64,000 nt of DNA from Protea cynaroides (GCA_028583415.1 CM053271.1:91964584-92028583), one strand, 5' to 3'. Positions 1-11,558 are shown, counted from the stretch's first letter. Notes: generated by a model from the letters alone, not told the origin. Numbers and translations: made by a program.

Positions 1-1648
1 TCCCTCCCACAAAAAGCATTCCCCTAGGTGTTTGACAAATTTCTAGGAGAGAGAAAACCTCTCTGGAAATTGTCTCTGTAGAGTTTTTAAAAAACTCTTA
101 AATGGTTACAGAGGCCATTTTTCTTGGTTTCAAGGGTATTTTGGGTAGCTTATAAAAGCAAAGATTCAGTTTTGATGGCCAAGATGAGGCCACGCTTTTA
201 AGATTCGGATCTCATGGATGAAACGAATGCGGGTTATGGTAATTCTCGTTCGGCGGAGTTTTGTGCTCCCGCGAAGAAGCCCATTGGCTGGGCGCAACTT
301 AAAAGCGTGTGTCGCGGTGTAGGAAGATGACGCCTTGATTTGATGTTGCGTGCGTACATTGAGGCGGTGTTATGGATCCAGATCTGAAGGCCAGAAGTTT
401 GTGAGAGTTTTGGTGGCGTGATTAAATCAATCCGAAGGATAGAAATTCATCCCGCCTTTTTCAGAGAATCTGACGGCCACTATTTTATATTCCTCATCAA
501 CCAATCGAAACTCAACACCACGCCTGCCATGTCAGCGGCGGCGTGGCTTTGGTGCTTCGCGGCTGCATCAAAGGAACTATGAAGATGCTTTTTAAAATTA
601 TTCTATTGGCCGAGCTTGTTTCTATCATAACTCGGCCATCTGGAGGCCAAATCTGATGATCCAAATTGCTCCGAGCTAGGTTTTTATTTTTCTATCAATT
701 GAGAATCATATTAAAGCCAGCCGCAAGATAGAAAATTGTTTTTTTGACGAAGGAGAGATGTGAAGAAGCTTTTTAATGTTTTGGAGCTTTGTATGTTCAT
801 GGTGTTCTCTCCATCTCTGATTCATGGTATTCTCTCCATCTCCGGATCTTTGTTGTGCATGAATGGTAGTTGAGCAGTGGGAAGAGAGAGAGAATAGTGC
901 TTGTATGTAAAGATATGCTTGGAGAATCAAGTCTTTAATGGTGGATGTTGTTGAAGCTGATTGTGAGCAGTGTGGATCTCCAAAGTAGTTGTCAATCACC
1001 TGAAAGCCTCGGTTGTGAGATTTTCTCAACTCTTTTGTTATCTATTGATTCAATGTCATGTATGCTATAGTAGGTTGAAATATTTAAATGCCTACTTAGT
1101 ATGGGAGCCTACTGTATGCTAGCTTAGGCAAAAAGAATAATGAATGTCTTGCTAGTTTGGGATTTAATTGTAGGGCATCACTATAAGCCCCAAAATTTAT
1201 CTTTTTGATTTGTGTTCAGTGGGTGCTGGACACTGGCTGGAATAGCCTGAATCTTGGCAGTGTTTGCCCTCTCAGTTCTATGCTGAGAAAACATAGGGTG
1301 ACTATCCTTGTCCTGTAAAGGGCTAAAAGTTTAGTATTGAGTAAATACAGAGCCCATTGGGTATTACTCCATGGATTAGCCATCACACACTGTGGTGGTG
1401 AACCACGTAACCCTTCTGTGTTGTGGAATGCTTTGATTCTGTATTTTGTGAAGCGCGTGGAATGAATTGGAGGATGGGTGTGCAAATCTGGTAGACCTGG
1501 CCACTGAGTGGTAGCGAGGTAGATTTGCATACGTCTGTGTGTGTGACAGTCAATTTCATAAACAACACTGGGCAGCATAGAAATATCAAGAGAAAAGTTT
1601 TCACACTGATTCACCCCCCCCCCTCTCAGTGTCATTCAAGGTCTATCA
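1..1648 (+). mobile_element. Ty1-copia LTR, 3' part, cut by the window edge
   Basis: This stretch matches, in order, the second half of the LTR at 26029-28678. Shared landmarks are the 'gagagagaaaacctctc' block near position 45, the 'taaaagttt/gtattgagtaaatac' block near 1325, 'ggtggtgaaccacgta' near 1394 and the terminal 'cacccccccccctctcagtgtca' near 1611. The GC-rich minisatellite of the family would lie just left of base 1. After the end there is no tRNA primer site, so this is a 3' LTR or a solo LTR. The last bases (ending about 1648 in 'ctatca') have drifted from the family end 'actaaca'. It has no coding content; open frames inside it are chance. Confidence 0.8.
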
Positions 1649-1651
1649 CAT

Positions 1652-1810
1652 ACTGCATTGAAGAGATTGGGGACAAAAGAAAAGAGGAATGCTCTTCAAC
1701 AAGCTATGAAGCTTCTCAAGCGCAAAATTAACAAGTAGCAGGCCGAGAGTGCGATTCTCATAACTGAGTTTTAAAAGGAGAAGCGACAGAATTAAGAGCT
1801 TGGAGTTTCA
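1652..1810 (+). pseudogene. Coiled-coil coding remnant, family not recognised
   Basis: Directly after the LTR end, one frame reads as a charged heptad-like segment (…KRLGTKEKRNALQQAMKLL…). It continues through three in-frame stops (near 1736, 1772 and 1792), each at a place where Gln or Glu would fit the pattern. The frame holds its coiled-coil character across the stops, which suggests a decayed exon rather than noise. No family could be assigned. The LTR at 1-1648 may have been inserted into this gene. Confidence 0.3.
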
Positions 1811-3792
1811 TTCTTCAGAAAGCAGATTCATCTTCCCCGGCGAAGATCCAGATCATATTTCATTGATTCCAGCAAAGATCCAGATCATACTTTCTTGATT
1901 TCTTCTATTTGGTACTCATTCGGTTTACCATAACATCTGATCTACAATCACTACTCCGGTAAGCACCATCCCAGCTCGCCACAACCATCCATCACCACTA
2001 TACGGATGAGGAACCACAACCAGATATCTCAGCCAATTGCCGGATAACCATGAAGGTTTTTGTCTTGAACTTTACAGCTGCATTACCACCTTACAAGGCA
2101 CTCTGAAACCTCAGTTCTTACTACTGACATAAGAAGAAGGAATGAAGAAGGAGAAAAAAAGAGAAAGAGTAGAAAAAGGGATTCTCAAAGGTTCAGTTTG
2201 CTCAGCTCAAGTCCAAATCAGATTATTTTTGGAGAAGAGCTTCATTTTGAGTTAAGGAACAAATCTAATGGAGCTGGTCGGCCAAAAAGTCCAAGAATGT
2301 GACATATCTAAGGCCTGTAATTCATTGATTTAGTTTCTCCAAATCGATTCTTGCACTTAGTTTTTCATGAAGGCAAGTACAATTCATATTTTTTTTTTTC
2401 TTTTGAAGTATCCAAGGGTATTCTTGACATTAAGAAATTATATTAGAAGACACATTTGCATCCAAGAGATCTATCATAACAGGCAAGTCTGTATTATGAT
2501 GAAGAGGCCCAAGAGCCCACGTCTTGCAGTTGCGGTCTTGTAGATTGAACCCTAATAACTCTTTTTTCATTGGTTAAGACAAAACCCGAAGAACTAGAGT
2601 TAGAGGCGTTGAAATAGGGATAGGTAAAGTTGTAATTTTGTAAACCACGAAACCTAGTATAGTAGACTAGTAGTATAGCCACAAGAATTCAAGTGTATGC
2701 TGATACCAAACAGATCGCATCATATTCAATCCATTTGGGAGATATTTGAATTTGCATCCAAAACTTAAGCGAACTATCTGAATTAGCATTAAAATTCGAA
2801 TTTTAGGATTCGAATTCCCCTAAATGAATGCAAATCGAATCAGGATTACATCTCTAATGACATCAATCAATTTCGACCAAAATATTCAAGGAATAAATTT
2901 GAGTCTTCTTTGGAAACCAAAAAATTTTGATCATGCTGCCTAAAGTTGTCAATGTTTAGCAAAAGCATTGTTTGCTAAAGACCGACTAGTAAAAGTTGCT
3001 CCTTGATAATATATTGCAGTCCACGTGTAAGTTTGCAAATACACCCCCAAAGGATATTGTGGTCTCAACTTTATAGTCTTCATGGTTTTGGTCCATGTTA
3101 ATTGAACTATACAAGATTTAATGAGTTTGAAATTAACCTCGTTTATGGTAATGAATCCATTTGAGATGGTAGAAAAATTCAGTTGGAGAATTATATTTGT
3201 ATAATTTGAACTATTGAATCACCTGCCATTTTGGAGTCCCCATCCGTTTTAAAGGATATTAAAAATTTTGACTTGAAAAACTAAGAGATGACTGAATGTT
3301 GGTTTAAGGTATATATTGGCAAGATTTCTGATTCTTGTGCTTCTTCATATAGGACAATACAATTGTGTTACTATATGTGAATGATGCCATGTATACCATG
3401 GTTTAATTTCTGATTTTTGTTGTGTACGGTGGTTTATTTTCTTCTCTCTCTCTCTCATATGATACAATATTTGTTTTGAAGTGATTGCTATATCAGTTAA
3501 AGGGGAAGTGTACACTACTGACTAATGTTGTATGATGAACTCTTTATATTTCGTGTAATGTAATTATTTGTTGCTTGAAAGATTGATCCGAAAGTAAATC
3601 CACCAGAAATTGGCAGAAAATTTTGATTGTCATTTGCTTGATATTTGCCTTAGATATATATACTTGGCAATCCCATGGTGGTGCAGTTGTGGGATCCTTT
3701 TCCCACGAGAGGTAATGAGAAGAATTACGGAATGGATTGCAACTATGCTTAGATCAAGGATAAATGAGAATTTTAATAATAAGACGTCTGGT
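1811..3792. other. Intergenic, no gene seen
   Basis: No supported coding region. Contents: a short imperfect tandem duplication near 1842-1899 ('aagatccagatcata' twice); an AT-rich patch near 2700-2870 rich in 'gaattcgaat' palindromes that resembles 29160-29345; and a (CT)n run near 3442-3459. Base composition is typical plant intergenic DNA. Confidence 0.6.
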
Positions 3793-3964
3793 TGATGTAA
3801 AAAAAAAACATACGTTTAGCGGCGGTTAATTTAACCGTCGGTAAAATTAAAGGATATCATAACTTATCCATAGGAAATATTCCGCCTCTTAATACACATT
3901 GCGGTTACAGAACTGCTGCTACTACTACTAAACATGTTTACAGGCAGTAATTAGCCGTCACTAA
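3793..3964 (+). mobile_element. CACTA-like DNA transposon, left remnant
   Basis: It begins with a run of A after 'gatgta', then subterminal blocks 'agcggcggttaa' and 'taaccgtcgg' of the kind found repeated near CACTA transposon ends. Its right part continues after the LINE at 14967-15988, where the same 'cggcggtaa' and 'accgtcgcta' blocks occur in inverted orientation. The left terminus does not read CACTA cleanly. The call therefore rests on the subterminal repeats and the better right end. No transposase is present, so this would be a non-autonomous copy. Confidence 0.4.
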
Positions 3965-4350
3965 AGATTGACTTGGGAGAAACGGGTGTATTTGCAAACA
4001 TTTGGTAGAGTCACCTGTGTCGACTAGTATAAAGAAATTATGAGACTAGACTGCAAAACATTCTAGATGGATTGTGGGTGATGGGTCGAATATTGATATA
4101 GAGAGGGACAGATGGATGGGTGAATACACATTGCAAGAAAGATTGAATATGGTGGGTCTCAGCTATGGCAAGTGTACATTGAGCAGGTTTATTGAAAATG
4201 GGAAATGGAGATGGCCTGTAGTGGAGTCCCCGAGATTGAGGTTACATTTCAATAATACAGCTATGATTACCTTGGGGAATGGGACAACTGATGAGTTAGT
4301 ATGGACAAGAGAAATGAATGGTGCTATTTCAGTTCGTTCTGCTTGGAATA
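3965..4350 (+). pseudogene. LINE (L1-type) ORF2 C-terminal region, part 1
   Basis: The frame from about 4065 reads the reverse-transcriptase tail signature of plant LINEs (W-I-V-G-D-G-S-N-I-D, then …DRW…) and runs into the zf-RVT region at '…AISVRSAWN'. A stop sits upstream at 4047, so the element is 5'-truncated or decayed. The frame is cut at 4350 by the copia element and resumes without loss at 13747. The LINE is flanked by cgtcactaa at 3956-3964 and again at 14967-14975 after its poly(A), which is a target duplication for LINE insertion into the CACTA-like element. Confidence 0.8.
4346..4350. repeat. Target site duplication GAATA, left copy
   Basis: Directly abuts the TG of the copia 5' LTR. 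The matching copy is 13742-13746. Removing the element plus one copy restores the LINE reading frame. Confidence 0.95.
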
Positions 4351-6556
4351 TGTTGACACCCTGTCCAATCAGTGCAGTTAGTGTTGTCATTGTTGGCAAC
4401 CCAAGCAGAGAAAGTGATTTGGAGGAGAGAGAGTATCTGTAGGACTCTCCGTCAGTCAAGCAGCCAAAGAGAATGAAGCTTAATTGATGAAAAAGTCCAT
4501 CAAGAGTGGAGAGAAAGAAGGGAGAGAAAGAAGAGAGAGAAAGAAGAGAGAGAAAATGGAAGAGAGAGAAAGAGGAGAGAGAATGGGTGGGGACCAGGTG
4601 GGTCCGACCTTGGGTGGCCAGGCCAGCATGGCAGCCAGCCCCGGCCAGCGGTCGTAAGCCCGCGGCACCAGGCCAGCGGGCCTTGCCAAGATGCCGGGGC
4701 CATGCCACAAGCAAGCCAGCAGTAGCACGCACAGCGGGGCCACGCACGGCAGGGCCACGCACAGCGGGGCCACGCAGCAGCAGCCCCGCGCGCAAGGCCA
4801 TGCCGCCGCGGCGAAGCCGCCGCGCCGCGCCAAGGCATGCCGCGCGCGACAAGCCGGCGCTGCGCGCAAGGCATGCCTCGCGCGAGCAAGCCAGCGCTGC
4901 GCGCAAGGCATGCCGCGCGCAAGGCTTGCTCGGCAGCACCGCGCAGCGAGCCCGCACGCCGCGACAAGCCGGCGCTGCGCGCATGCGCCGGGCGAGGCAT
5001 GCACGCAGCCGGTTCGACGAAATGCCGCAATGAAGGAAAATGTCCGAACCTTACTGGAAAAAATCGACTTACGGGGCATTACCACACATTCACGGGGGTA
5101 TTTTGATCATTTTGAAGAGAGAATATTCCGTATGGGTGGCTTGGATCAAGCCACGACAAAGCAAGATTCCAAATGGAGGGCCGTCAAAGATGCGGGATCT
5201 GGTATAGCGTCGATTCGCGCAAAGATTCCATCGCGAGCCTTCTGAGTGGCTGGAAGCAAGATTAAATGGTGGGTTGCATCGCACGGGAGTGGATCCCTGA
5301 TTCGGTGGAGCGCATGCATGATGCACATGCGCATAAGATGCGCATCCAAGGCTAAGGAGGCTTCCGATTGCACCCGACGCGATGAAGCCAATCGGACGGA
5401 TCCGAGAAGATCCCGCCACTCTCGACCCATCCAACGGTCAGATTTCCAAGATTCTCTTTCCGCCAATCAGAAGACGACAACGACGTACGTTGCGTCAGAT
5501 GCGGCGCCGCTATGGTGTGTCGCGGCGCACCGAATCAAGGCCGGAGATTCCATTTGGAATAATCTCACTGGCCGAACTTCTTTTGGCCATATCTTGGCCG
5601 TCCGAGTCCGATTGAGGCGATTCAAAAACTCACGGCTTTCTCTCTCCGAGTAGAATCTGCTGAAATGAAAAAATCAAGGTTTTGAAGGAAAGAGCTGCGG
5701 GTTTTGGGGGAAATGGTGTTTTGGAGCTTTCTTTGAAGAGCAAACCTCTCTTTACCTTCTTCCTTCTGATACACATGGGTATTTGAGAAGTTTGGAGTGA
5801 AGTGTGAGTATGAGTGACAGTTTGATGTGACTGATGGTGTGCGAGATGCGTTAGAAGAAGGCCGAAGGTCCATTCCATTGACGAAGCCGTATCTATCACT
5901 ACTTGGAGAGCTTGGAACATCCATTTGATGAGAACTAATCCTTCCGTGATCACGCCGGGAAGGTAATCACGCACACAAATCCTACTTATTGTATCGAGAT
6001 ATATGGGAAGGGTTTGTAATGATTTATGATATCCATTTTGTATAACATGTCAAGTGGGTGCTTGACCGAGTTGGGGTAGGTGCCTCGAGCACGCTTGTAG
6101 CCGGGAATGCGGTTGATGTTGTAGCATCGGGGTTGTAGGTGCAACCATAGCATTTCTGTTGTGTATCGGGTATATACGAAACCCCCGGTTAGGGTATTGC
6201 CCCGTGGAGTAGCCATCACAATGTGTGATTGGTGAACCACGTTATATTGTGTGTCCCATGCGTGTGATTGTGATTGTGGAATAGAAGTCCGTGTCTTCGC
6301 AGGTCCGGGTGTACACACTTGGTAGACCAAGCCCCCGGTATGGATACCGTGGGTGGGTGGTTGGTGTGTGCACGAAATGTGTTTGATAGATTGTCTCGCG
6401 AGAAGGTCTCAAGAAATCAGCTCAAGGCAAAGATAGCGCAGCTTTGATCAACGGCTCTTAGCAGCAGTGTTCATAGCATCAGGGCAAATCGTTTAGTGAA
6501 AAAGTTTTAGTGGCCACTGATTCACCCCCCTCTCGGTGTCAACCTTGGGACTAACA
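4351..6556 (+). repeat. Copia 5' LTR
   Basis: 2206 bp, TG…CA bounded. It aligns along its full length with 11559-13741. It contains a purine-rich GAGA tract (about 4500-4590), a GC-rich minisatellite (about 4640-5030) and the terminal 'gattcacccccctctcggtgtc' block near 6520. The promoter would be inside, but no TATA box was pinned down. The long open frames across the GC-rich part, on both strands and all frames, are composition artefacts. Confidence 0.95.
4640..5030. repeat. GC-rich minisatellite inside the 5' LTR
   Basis: Imperfect tandem and interspersed repeats built on 'gcgcaaggcatgcc' and 'agcggggccacgcac' units, strongly GC-rich against an AT-rich background. It is the counterpart of 11840-12205 in the 3' LTR but with different unit number and order, so it has diverged since insertion. 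Related cores appear in other LTRs of the family (26510-26715, 31115-31320). Confidence 0.85.
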
Positions 6557-6558
6557 AG

Positions 6559-6570
6559 TGGTATCGGAGC
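6559..6570 (+). other. Primer binding site, initiator tRNA-Met
   Basis: Reads tggtatcGgagc, two bases after the LTR end. The canonical plant site is tggtatcAgagc (seen intact for Tekay-1 at 53529-53540). The single A-to-G difference is in a CAG context; see the finding on CAG/CTG changes. Confidence 0.9.
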
Positions 6571-6628
6571 TGAGTTCCCAAGGGAAGAAGACCGACGCCT
6601 TCGGTACGGATAAGATTGAGACCGAGAT

Positions 6629-7190
6629 ATGGCTACACATGAAGAACATCATGGGCACGGGAGAATTCCAATGTTTGATGGCTCCAACTACAGCATATGG
6701 AAAGTCGGGATGGAGGCTTACCCGATTGCACAAGGATATGGGGTATGGTTGGCGGTGAAAAATGGGTACAGGCACACAACCGAAGATATCGGTGATGCCG
6801 TTGAGATGAAGAAGAGAGAAAATGAAGCTAAGGTCGTCACAAAGACTTCTAGCCGCGCTTTCAAGTAATGAACTTACTAGAGTGATCAGTTGCCCAACAT
6901 CAAAGGAGATATGGGACAAGCTACGAGTGTACATGAAGGAGACAAGAAAAATCAAGGAGGCTAAATTGCGAATACCGAGATCTCAATTTGAAAGTCCGAG
7001 AATGAGTGAAGGTGAGACAATTGAGTTTTACCTGAACAGAGTAAACAAGATCACCAATGCAATCAGAGCATTGGGTGAAGAGTTGAAAGAGATTCATGTG
7101 GTTAAGAAGGTGTTGAGGACACTTCCAAAATTGTATAATGCCAAGGTGTCACCCTTGAAGAAATTGCCACCCCGGATACATTAACCATAG
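6629..7190 (+). pseudogene. Copia gag, capsid-like region, frameshifted
   Basis: The start at 6629 (MATHEEHHGHG…) leads into the copia gag N-terminal motif F-D-G-S-N-Y-S-I-W-K. The frame shifts near 6850 and continues in the frame of 6822-7184, which carries the UBN2-type capsid pattern (…EIWDKL…, …YLNRV…, …LRTLP…). Normal gag would be one frame through to the zinc knuckle at 7425. The structural protein would coat the RNA in a cytoplasmic particle. The frameshift makes this copy non-functional unless it is a base-call error, which is plausible here. Confidence 0.85.
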
Positions 7191-7319
7191 ATGAACCGCA
7201 TGGTATCTTGACCACCTATGAGATGAGAATGCTTGAGCCGCGCCGCTTGAGAAGGAAGCTGCTTTTGAAGCTTTTAAAAAATTAAAAATGAAGGAGCCAG
7301 GTGGAAAGCTCAAAAGCTG

Positions 7320-7568
7320 ATGCGAGAGGAGGACACAGATGATTCAGATGATGAGCTCATAGCTTATCTGGCTAACAAACTCAAAAAGAGATCTGAGAAG
7401 TTCAAAAACAAGTCTTCAATGAGATGTTTCAACTGTGGAGGCTTAGGACACTTTGCCTCTAAGTGCCAGAAAAAGGGTAGAGTGTATGACTCGATGAAGA
7501 AGAGTCCAAAGGAAGCCAAGAAAAGAAAGGAAAGAAGAAATTCATTCCAAGAAAGAGAAGTTATCTGA
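7320..7568 (+). pseudogene. Copia gag, first CCHC zinc knuckle
   Basis: An acidic segment (DDSDDE) is followed by a CX2CX4HX4C knuckle, C-F-N-C-G-G-L-G-H-F-A-S-K-C, at 7425-7466, then a Lys-rich tail. The knuckle binds the element's RNA. The region between 7190 and 7320 is also gag-like but in a different frame. Confidence 0.85.
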
Positions 7569-7591
7569 CAAAGCATGATGACCTCTCCGAT

Positions 7592-8002
7592 GTGTCTAAA
7601 GATGAAGATGATGATGATATTCTCTTTATGGCAAGACGGGAAGAGACTCCTACGGGGAGTGATACAACAAAAAGGAAAGGTGATAGTATCAAGAAAAGAA
7701 TTGAAGATGATGACAATCCGGACCTTGAAGCGAGTTGCTTTCCGCACTTACCGAGCTCAGTCGAAAGAAAGAAGAACAAAAACTTGAATGAGCAACTCAA
7801 CCAAGCAAAGGAGATCAATGCTGAAATTATGGAAACTCTCGAAAAAGCAAAAATAATTGCTGATGAGCTTGACAATGATCTTACACAAAAGACTTCGAAG
7901 TGTAAGAAGCTTGAGGAAGTGATTGTAAGACTTATGGCGGATCTGGCCAAGTCTACAAAAACAAAAACTTATGCTGAGCTACTACGAAAGTCCCTCATGT
8001 AA
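7592..8002 (+). pseudogene. Copia gag coiled-coil extension
   Basis: After an acidic start (KDEDDDD) come about 70 residues of heptad-type sequence rich in Glu, Lys, Asn and Leu (from about 7780), which predicts a coiled coil. Gag extensions of this kind are known in Maximus/SIRE elements. The frame ends at 8002, while similar material continues in other frames to about 8170, showing more frameshifts. Confidence 0.65.
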
Positions 8003-8440
8003 CCATTCTAAAGTCAAAAGATAAGAATGTTAGGTTACGGGAAGATGAAGAAAGCAACGAGCTCAAGATGAAGACAAGGAGGAAGACAACATCCTTGATG
8101 AGATTCTGAGTTACCAGAGATCCTCTCATATTAAATCTGGACTTGGATATACTGAGCAGCTATCTGAGCATATGAAAGAAAAGGGATCTGCAAGTAATCC
8201 CATTATGTTTGTGAAAGAAAAGCGTAAGGAGCCACCAGCTATGAGAGCTACTAATGGCAAGAATGATGAAGAGAGCTTCAAGACAGTCGACAAGGCGGTC
8301 GAGAAAACAAAGTCGGGCTTCGGAGGAATGGTCGGGTTCGGAGAAACAGGGTGTACAGGAGTCGATTCGGAGGATACTGTTATGGTCTGTAATGCCTATG
8401 GACATCGAGTGGCGAATGTAGAAGACAACAAAGACCTCCG

Positions 8441-8860
8441 GTGTTCATTGACGGAAACAGATTTGCTCCTCTTGCTGATGAGAGAATAATATGCTATAGA
8501 TGTGAGAGACTTGGGCATATAGCCAGAAACTGCAAGACAATCCTTCCATCTCAAAGGCAAGCTAAGAGGAAGAAAAGAGAAGATCCTCCAAGAAAACCAA
8601 TTCAGAGAGAAGAAGAAAATGAAATGGTGAGAAATACAAGAAAGCCAATTACAGTGAAAGACAAGGCTACATGGGTGGAAAAACCACAGAAGAAAGGGAA
8701 CAATTCCTTGTTGGTGCAAGCAAGACTTAAAGCAAACAAAGGAAAACAATCTCCATGGATTCTTGATAGTGGATGCTCAACACATATGACTGGCAACAAA
8801 GAAAAATTCACAAGTCTTGATGCTTGCGGAAGGAGGAACCGTGAAGTTTGGAAACAATGA
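8441..8860 (+). pseudogene. Second CCHC knuckle and copia protease start
   Basis: A second zinc knuckle (C-Y-R-C-E-R-L-G-H-I-A-R-N-C) lies at 8492-8533, followed by a basic linker. Then comes the aspartic protease active site I-L-D-S-G-C-S-T-H-M-T, with the catalytic Asp codon at 8765. The frame is lost at 8860, and the rest of protease continues in other frames to about 9050 ('LYVNGLKHNLLGVS' at 8929-8970). Two knuckles separated by a coiled coil is an unusual arrangement to note. Confidence 0.85.
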
Positions 8861-9058
8861 AGGCGCCGAGTTGAAGGAAGAGGTTCAATTGTAACTTTAA
8901 CAATGGGAAGATAAAGTCCCACAATGTTTTGTACGTTAATGGGTTGAAACATAATCTACTCGGTGTGAGTCGATATGTGATCAAGGACATGAGATCACTT
9001 TCAACAATGAAGGTTTTGTTGTTCACAAGGTTGGAACGGAAAGGCAAGTGGGCTGCCG

Positions 9059-9960
9059 GTGAAAGAACAGCTTGGAAATCTGTATGTGTTGACAGATGCC
9101 ATCAACAAGTGCATGATAACTCAAGAAGATGAAAATTGGTTGTGGCATAGAAGAATGGGACACATTCATTTCAAAAAACTAACTAAAATTAGCAAGGAGC
9201 AAGCGAGTGAGAGATCTTCCCATCATAAAGACTCCGGAGAGTCATATATGTGGTTCATGTCGAAGGGCAAGCGGGCAAGAGCTACTTATAAATCAAAGGA
9301 GTACCATTCAAGTAAACCACTTGACTTGATACACACGATTTATGTGGACCAATGAGAACACAGGCCATAGGAGGTGAGAGATACTTCATCCTATTTATAG
9401 ATGAGTATTCCGGAATGACCCGGGTGATGTTTCGAAGGACAAAACTGAAGCTCTTGACAAGTTCAAAGCTTTCAAGAAGAGAGTTGAAAATGAGACAGGA
9501 AACACAATCAAGTGTTTAAGGTCCGATCAAGGCAAAGAATTTACATGGAGTGAATTCTCAAACTTCGCAGTGAAAGTGGGATAAGAATTCAACACTCAAT
9601 TGCCGTAACACCTCGGCAAAATGGAGTGGTTGAAAGGAAGAACGGAACAGTGTAAGAAATGGCTAGAACTATGATGGCAGAGAATAACACAAAGAAAGCA
9701 TTTCGAGAGAAGGTATCTATACTTGGCAGTGCATATCACTAACGATGTCTTCTAAGGCCTCATGAGAACAAAACACCTTATGAATTGTGGTTTGGGAGGA
9801 AAGCTACAGTGAAGTATCTCGGGGTTTTTGGTTCTAAGTGCTACATCAAGCGAAAGGAAGAAAATCTTGGCAAATTTGATGAAAGAGCTGATGAAGGCAT
9901 ATTCCTTGGGTACTCCTTCAAAAGTAAGGCATACAGAGTGCTACAACAAGAGACTAGGAA
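9059..9960 (+). pseudogene. Copia integrase, broken
   Basis: The zinc-binding region begins W-L-W-H-R-R-M-G-H near 9137 (the two His of HHCC). The Cys pair that should follow is damaged ('SYMWFMSKGKRA'). The catalytic core is spread over several frames between 9360 and 9700: F-I-D-E-Y-S-G near 9396, S-D-Q-G-K-E-F near 9520 and V-E-R-K-N near 9627 give the D,D,E positions. The C-terminal part reads through 9785-9970. Integrase would insert the cDNA. At least four frameshifts are needed to read it through. Confidence 0.85.
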
Positions 9961-10038
9961 AAATTGTTGAGAGCTCGGATGTGAAGATTGATGAGAATGT
10001 AGGGAATCAAAAGGGGACTGAACCAAAAGGGTCCATTC

Positions 10039-11079
10039 TTGAAGAACTTGATGAAGATGACACTCTATCGCTTGACAAAGGGGAACAAGATGAAGAAGAA
10101 TCTGAAGTGCAAGAGATTCATACCGAAGTGCGAGAGATGGCGACCAAAAGATAACAAATGGTTGAGAATTCACCCTAATCATCAAGTGATAGGAGATCCG
10201 GATGCGTGCATTGAAACCGGAAGAATGAAAGCTACCACTTATTCATTATTGTCCGAGATAGAGCCTAAAACTGTGCATGAAGCTAGCAATGATGAATCTT
10301 GGTTGAAAGCTATGAATGATGAGCTTGACCAAATTGAAAGGAACAACACTTGGGAGCTAGTTCCTAGACCAGCCAGACAAGAATGTGATTGGCACAAAGT
10401 GGGTTTTCGGAACAAATTAAATGAAGAAGGCCAGGTTGTGAGAAACAAGGCCGGACTTGTATGCAAAGGATATGCTCAAGTAGAAGGAATTGATTTTGAT
10501 GAGACTTTTGCACTTGTGGCAAGGCTGGAGTCTATCGAAATGTTCTTAGCATTAGCCGTGCACGAGGATTCAAGGTTTATCAAATGGATGTGAAATCTGC
10601 ATTCTTGAATGGCAATTTAGAAGAGGAAGTGTACACCGAGCAACCCGAAGGGTTCCAACTCAGCAATGATGAAGATATGGTATGCAAGTTGAAGAAGGCT
10701 CTATATGGGTTGAAGCAAGCTCCAAGAGCGTGGTATGAAAGGCTTGATACATATCCGCATAAGTTGGGTCTACGAAGAGGAGTTGTGGACAGCAACCTAT
10801 ATGTCATGACGGAAGACAGCGAATCAACCGGTAGTTGTGGTCTATGTGGATGATATCATTTTTGGGGGCACTTGTGAGAAGCTTTGCAAGCAGTTTGCTG
10901 AGAGGATGAGAACAGAGTTTGAGATGTCTATGCTTGGAGAGATGTCCTACTTTCTGGGGTTGCAAATTCATCAAAGAGAAAATGGCATCTTCATCTCTCA
11001 AATGAAGTATACCAAGGAGATGTTGAAGAAATTTGTGATGGAGGACAAAGGCGGATGTCGGATTTCGGTGTTATCGTGA
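10039..11079 (+). pseudogene. Copia reverse transcriptase, three frames
   Basis: RVT_2-type reverse transcriptase. 10039-10593 carries the N-terminal half (W-L-K-A-M-N-D-E-L near 10300, 'NNTWELV', 'CKGYAQ', 'DETFA'). 10584-10853 continues with M-D-V-K-S-A-F-L-N-G and 'LYGLKQAPRAWYE'. 10837-11079 holds the catalytic Y-V-D-D-I at 10843 onward and 'SYFLGLQIHQ'. Each junction is a frameshift. The order and spacing match intact copia polymerases, so domain loss is limited to the frame breaks. Confidence 0.9.
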
Positions 11080-11340
11080 AGAACCAATGGTCATCAAATG
11101 TGATAACATGAGTGTCATCAACATATCCAAGAATCCCGTGCAACACTCAAGGACCAAGCATATTGACATCGATATCATTATTTGAAGGAGAAAGTGCTTG
11201 AAGGGGAAGTGAGATTGGACTTTGTTCCTACAAAGAGATCAAGTGGCGCACATCTTCACCAAGGCTCTTCCAAAAGACTCTTTTGAGAAACTCGGAGCTC
11301 GGCTAGGAGTAGTGACTTTGAGCACATTGTAGATGGCGGA
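11080..11340 (+). pseudogene. Copia RNase H, N-terminal half deleted
   Basis: Right after the polymerase, the sequence jumps to the second half of RNase H: 'KCDNMSVINISKNPV' near 11097, 'SRTKHIDI' near 11153, 'DFVPTK' near 11218 and 'KALPKDSFEKL' near 11262. Normal copia RNase H has roughly 80 further residues before this, which are missing, so an internal deletion near 11080 is likely. Confidence 0.75.
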
Positions 11341-11545
11341 TATGTAGGGGGAGTTGCTGACTACATAGCATCACCTTTCATCCGTAGGATTGGAAAGCTG
11401 CGGTGGGCACTCCTACAGGTGATACTACGTAGGGGGAGTTGATATGAAAGGGGAGCTCATTCAGCCTTTGGTACTTGTTGTCAAAGGGGGAGAAGATAGC
11501 ATGGATGGGGGGAGTTTTTTATTGAGTTTTGTTGCCAACAATTCC
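11340..11545 (+). other. Copia 3' untranslated spacer
   Basis: Non-coding stretch between pol and the polypurine tract with several G-runs (tagggggag twice, aaagggggagaa, tggggggag). Such repeated G-rich, tract-like motifs are usual in SIRE-type elements. Confidence 0.6.
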
Positions 11546-11557
11546 AAAGGGGGGAGA
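11546..11557 (+). other. Polypurine tract
   Basis: aaaggggggaga, one base before the TG of the 3' LTR; primes plus-strand synthesis. Confidence 0.9.
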
Positions 11558-11558
11558 T

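Noticed and set aside
1216..1635. 139-aa minus frame in the first LTR
   Set aside because: It lies within LTR sequence conserved as DNA in other copies where the frame is not kept.
4163..5245. Long overlapping open frames (up to 273 aa) on both strands across the GC-rich LTR region, and the same at 11481-12391
   Set aside because: All six frames are open because the minisatellite lacks stop words; products are Ala/Arg/Cys-rich low complexity and the region is inside an LTR.
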